Positions 62,701 to 64,000 of a stretch of 64,000 nt of DNA are shown here, one piece after another; within the stretch, counting starts at the first letter, position 1; the number at the start of each line of letters is the position of its first letter. This DNA comes from Microbacterium terrae (GTDB lineage: Bacteria > Actinomycetota > Actinomycetes > Actinomycetales > Microbacteriaceae). The DNA lies in the NCBI RefSeq assembly GCF_017831975.1, contig NZ_JAFDSS010000001.1:248001-312000 (forward strand), read 5' to 3'. A program made the position numbers and the translations under genes. A model generated the notes under the pieces. The model saw only the letters and a list, made by a program, of their open reading frames with translations, was not told the DNA's origin and ran no database searches.

Positions 62701-63591
62701 ATGACCGAGATGACCTCGGCTCCCGCGCGCCGGCGCGGCTTCGGCGGCTGGTTCTCCGACACCGGATGGCGGCACGCGGTCGCGATCGCGGTCTCGGCGT
62801 TCGCGGTGTTCCCGCTGCTCTACGTGTTCTCGGCATCGCTCAACCCGGCCGGCACCCTCACCGGCAGCAACCAGCTGTTCTCGAGCATCGGCATCGACAG
62901 CTATGTGCGCATGCTGACCGACCCGCAGGTGCCGTACCCGATGTGGTTCCTCAACACCCTCATCGTCGCGACGGTCACCGGCTTCACGATGGTGTTCATC
63001 GGAGCGCTCGCCGCGTACACGTTCTCGCGGATGCGGTTCACCGGCCGCCGCGTGGGACTCGTCACCATCGTGGTCGTGCAGATGTTCCCGCAGCTGCTCG
63101 CCGTCGTCGCGATCTTCCTCATGATGAGCGCGATCGGGGACTGGTTCCCGGCGATCGGGCTCAACACCCTGAGCGGGCTCATCCTCATCTACCTCGGCGG
63201 CGCGCTGGGCGTGAACACCTATCTCATGTACGGCTTCTTCAACACGATCCCGAAGGAGCTCGACGAGGCCGCGAAGATCGACGGCGCCGGGCACGCCCGC
63301 ATCTTCTTCACGATCATCCTGCGGCTCGTCGCCCCGATCCTCGCGGTCGTCGGACTGCTGTCGTTCATCGGCATCGTGAACGAGTACGTGATCGCCTCGG
63401 TGATGCTGATCGACCCCGAGAAGCAGACGCTCGTCGTGGGCCTCACCAAGCTCGTCTCGAACCCGCGCTACGCGGACTGGTCGGCGTTCTCGGCAGGCGC
63501 CGTCATGGCGGCCATCCCGGTCGTCGTGGTGTTCCTGCTGCTGCAGAAGTACGTCGTCGGCGGGCTCACCGCCGGCGCGACGAAGGGCTGA
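62701..63591 (+). CDS. MalG-like maltose ABC permease
   Basis: A 296-residue permease with about six helices. The EAA loop is ELDEAAKIDGAGHARIFFTIILRLVAPIL. The start ATG follows the malF stop by 1 nt, so it is co-translated. The ATG 24 nt before the GH13 start codon is separate. Together with MalF and the binding protein it imports maltose or maltodextrins, which the downstream glycosidase would hydrolyse. Confidence 0.93.
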   Translation: MTEMTSAPARRRGFGGWFSDTGWRHAVAIAVSAFAVFPLLYVFSASLNPAGTLTGSNQLFSSIGIDSYVRMLTDPQVPYPMWFLNTLIVATVTGFTMVFIGALAAYTFSRMRFTGRRVGLVTIVVVQMFPQLLAVVAIFLMMSAIGDWFPAIGLNTLSGLILIYLGGALGVNTYLMYGFFNTIPKELDEAAKIDGAGHARIFFTIILRLVAPILAVVGLLSFIGIVNEYVIASVMLIDPEKQTLVVGLTKLVSNPRYADWSAFSAGAVMAAIPVVVVFLLLQKYVVGGLTAGATKG

Positions 63592-63614
63592 GCGGGCGTG
63601 CCATCATGTGGTGC

Positions 63615-64000
63615 ATGACCGCGCTCACGCCTCACCACGACGGCTCGCCCCTGCACGTGTCGGATCTCGCGCCGAGCCTCGGCGACGTGGTCACCGTGCG
63701 ACTGCGGGTTCCGGTCGGGTACGCGCCGCTGACGGCGGTGCGCACCCGCTCGAACCCCGATCACGAGCCCGAGTGGACCGACGCCGTGCGCGTGGGCTCG
63801 GCAGCCGGCTGGGACTGGTGGGAGGCGCCGGTCACGGTGCGCAACCCCCGTCACGGGTATCGCTGGATGCTGCAGCACGCAGACGGCACGGTCGAGTGGC
63901 TGAACCAGACGGGCATCCACCGCATCGAGACGCTGGATGCCGAGGACTTCGCGCTCGTGGCGTACCCCGCGCCGCCGGCGTGGCTGTACGACGCGGTGAT
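63615..64000 (+). CDS. GH13 glycosidase with N-terminal CBM34-like domain (3' truncated)
   Basis: Open from ATG 63615 to the end of the window (128 full codons). The visible N-terminal domain has VTVRLRVPVGYAPLTAVRTRS, WWEAPVTVRNPRHGYRWML and ends in YPAPPAWLYDAV, the typical junction before YQIFPDRF of a GH13 catalytic barrel (neopullulanase, cyclomaltodextrinase or maltogenic amylase group). Catalytic residues lie outside the window. CATCAT is 7 nt upstream. It follows malG by 23 nt, so it is probably part of the maltose operon. Confidence 0.8.
   Translation, partial: MTALTPHHDGSPLHVSDLAPSLGDVVTVRLRVPVGYAPLTAVRTRSNPDHEPEWTDAVRVGSAAGWDWWEAPVTVRNPRHGYRWMLQHADGTVEWLNQTGIHRIETLDAEDFALVAYPAPPAWLYDAV

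Overview
The window is about 70% G+C, almost fully packed with genes, and reads as the chromosome of an actinobacterium of the family Microbacteriaceae, most likely Microbacterium or a close relative. The evidence is GTG/TTG starts beside ATG, many ATGA/GTGA overlaps, a bS22-type 32-residue ribosomal protein next to a small excisionase-like HTH protein, a full set of menaquinone genes, F420-type LLM oxidoreductases, a ResB/CcsA cytochrome c system, and many genes with a TANNNT box 6-8 nt before the start codon, which points to leaderless mRNAs. No rRNA, tRNA, CRISPR array, prophage or insertion sequence was recognised.

Layout. 0-5.7 kb: a truncated DUF2306 membrane protein, an LLM oxidoreductase, a cation diffusion facilitator, an alpha/beta hydrolase, an ArsR-SRPBCC pair with a long palindromic operator, and proC. 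5.7-12.5 kb: a TrkA/TrkH potassium system, an ArsR regulator, a DrrAB-like ABC exporter with a divergent TetR regulator, then a small-protein group (63-aa HTH, bS22, rhodanese, glutaredoxin-like, YegP-like). 12.5-19 kb: a four-gene ABC importer read as one overlapping unit, a tyrosine-phosphatase-like gene, and an archaeal-size aspartyl-tRNA synthetase. 19-25.3 kb: DedA, a histidine phosphatase, and the cytochrome c maturation operon (TlpA, CcdA, ResB, CcsB). 25.3-31.2 kb: a TetR-controlled export pair, YhgE/Pip plus an MMPL protein with an unusual C-terminal domain. 31.2-59.5 kb: the respiratory quinone region (menC, menB, menE, menA, menD, menF, menG, polyprenyl synthase, ferredoxin-NADP reductase) interrupted by a PadR operon, metH, and a single-chain ECF transporter with a DUF4430-like lipoprotein; also PPK2, YajQ and several hypothetical proteins. 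59.5-64 kb: a maltose-type ABC operon (SBP, MalF, MalG) under LacI-type operators and the start of a GH13 glycosidase that runs off the window.

How parts fit together. The men genes, prenyl synthase and cytochrome c genes together supply the menaquinone-cytochrome respiratory chain. The ECF transporter plus lipoprotein sits tail to tail with cobalamin-dependent metH, which suggests (not proves) cobalamin uptake feeding methionine synthesis. The most unusual items are the one-polypeptide ECF transporter, the MMPL protein ending in a degenerate ABC-ATPase-like domain, a CcdA whose cytosolic loop appears to be built from dispersed-repeat DNA, and two unrelated neighbouring genes with near-identical 3' ends.
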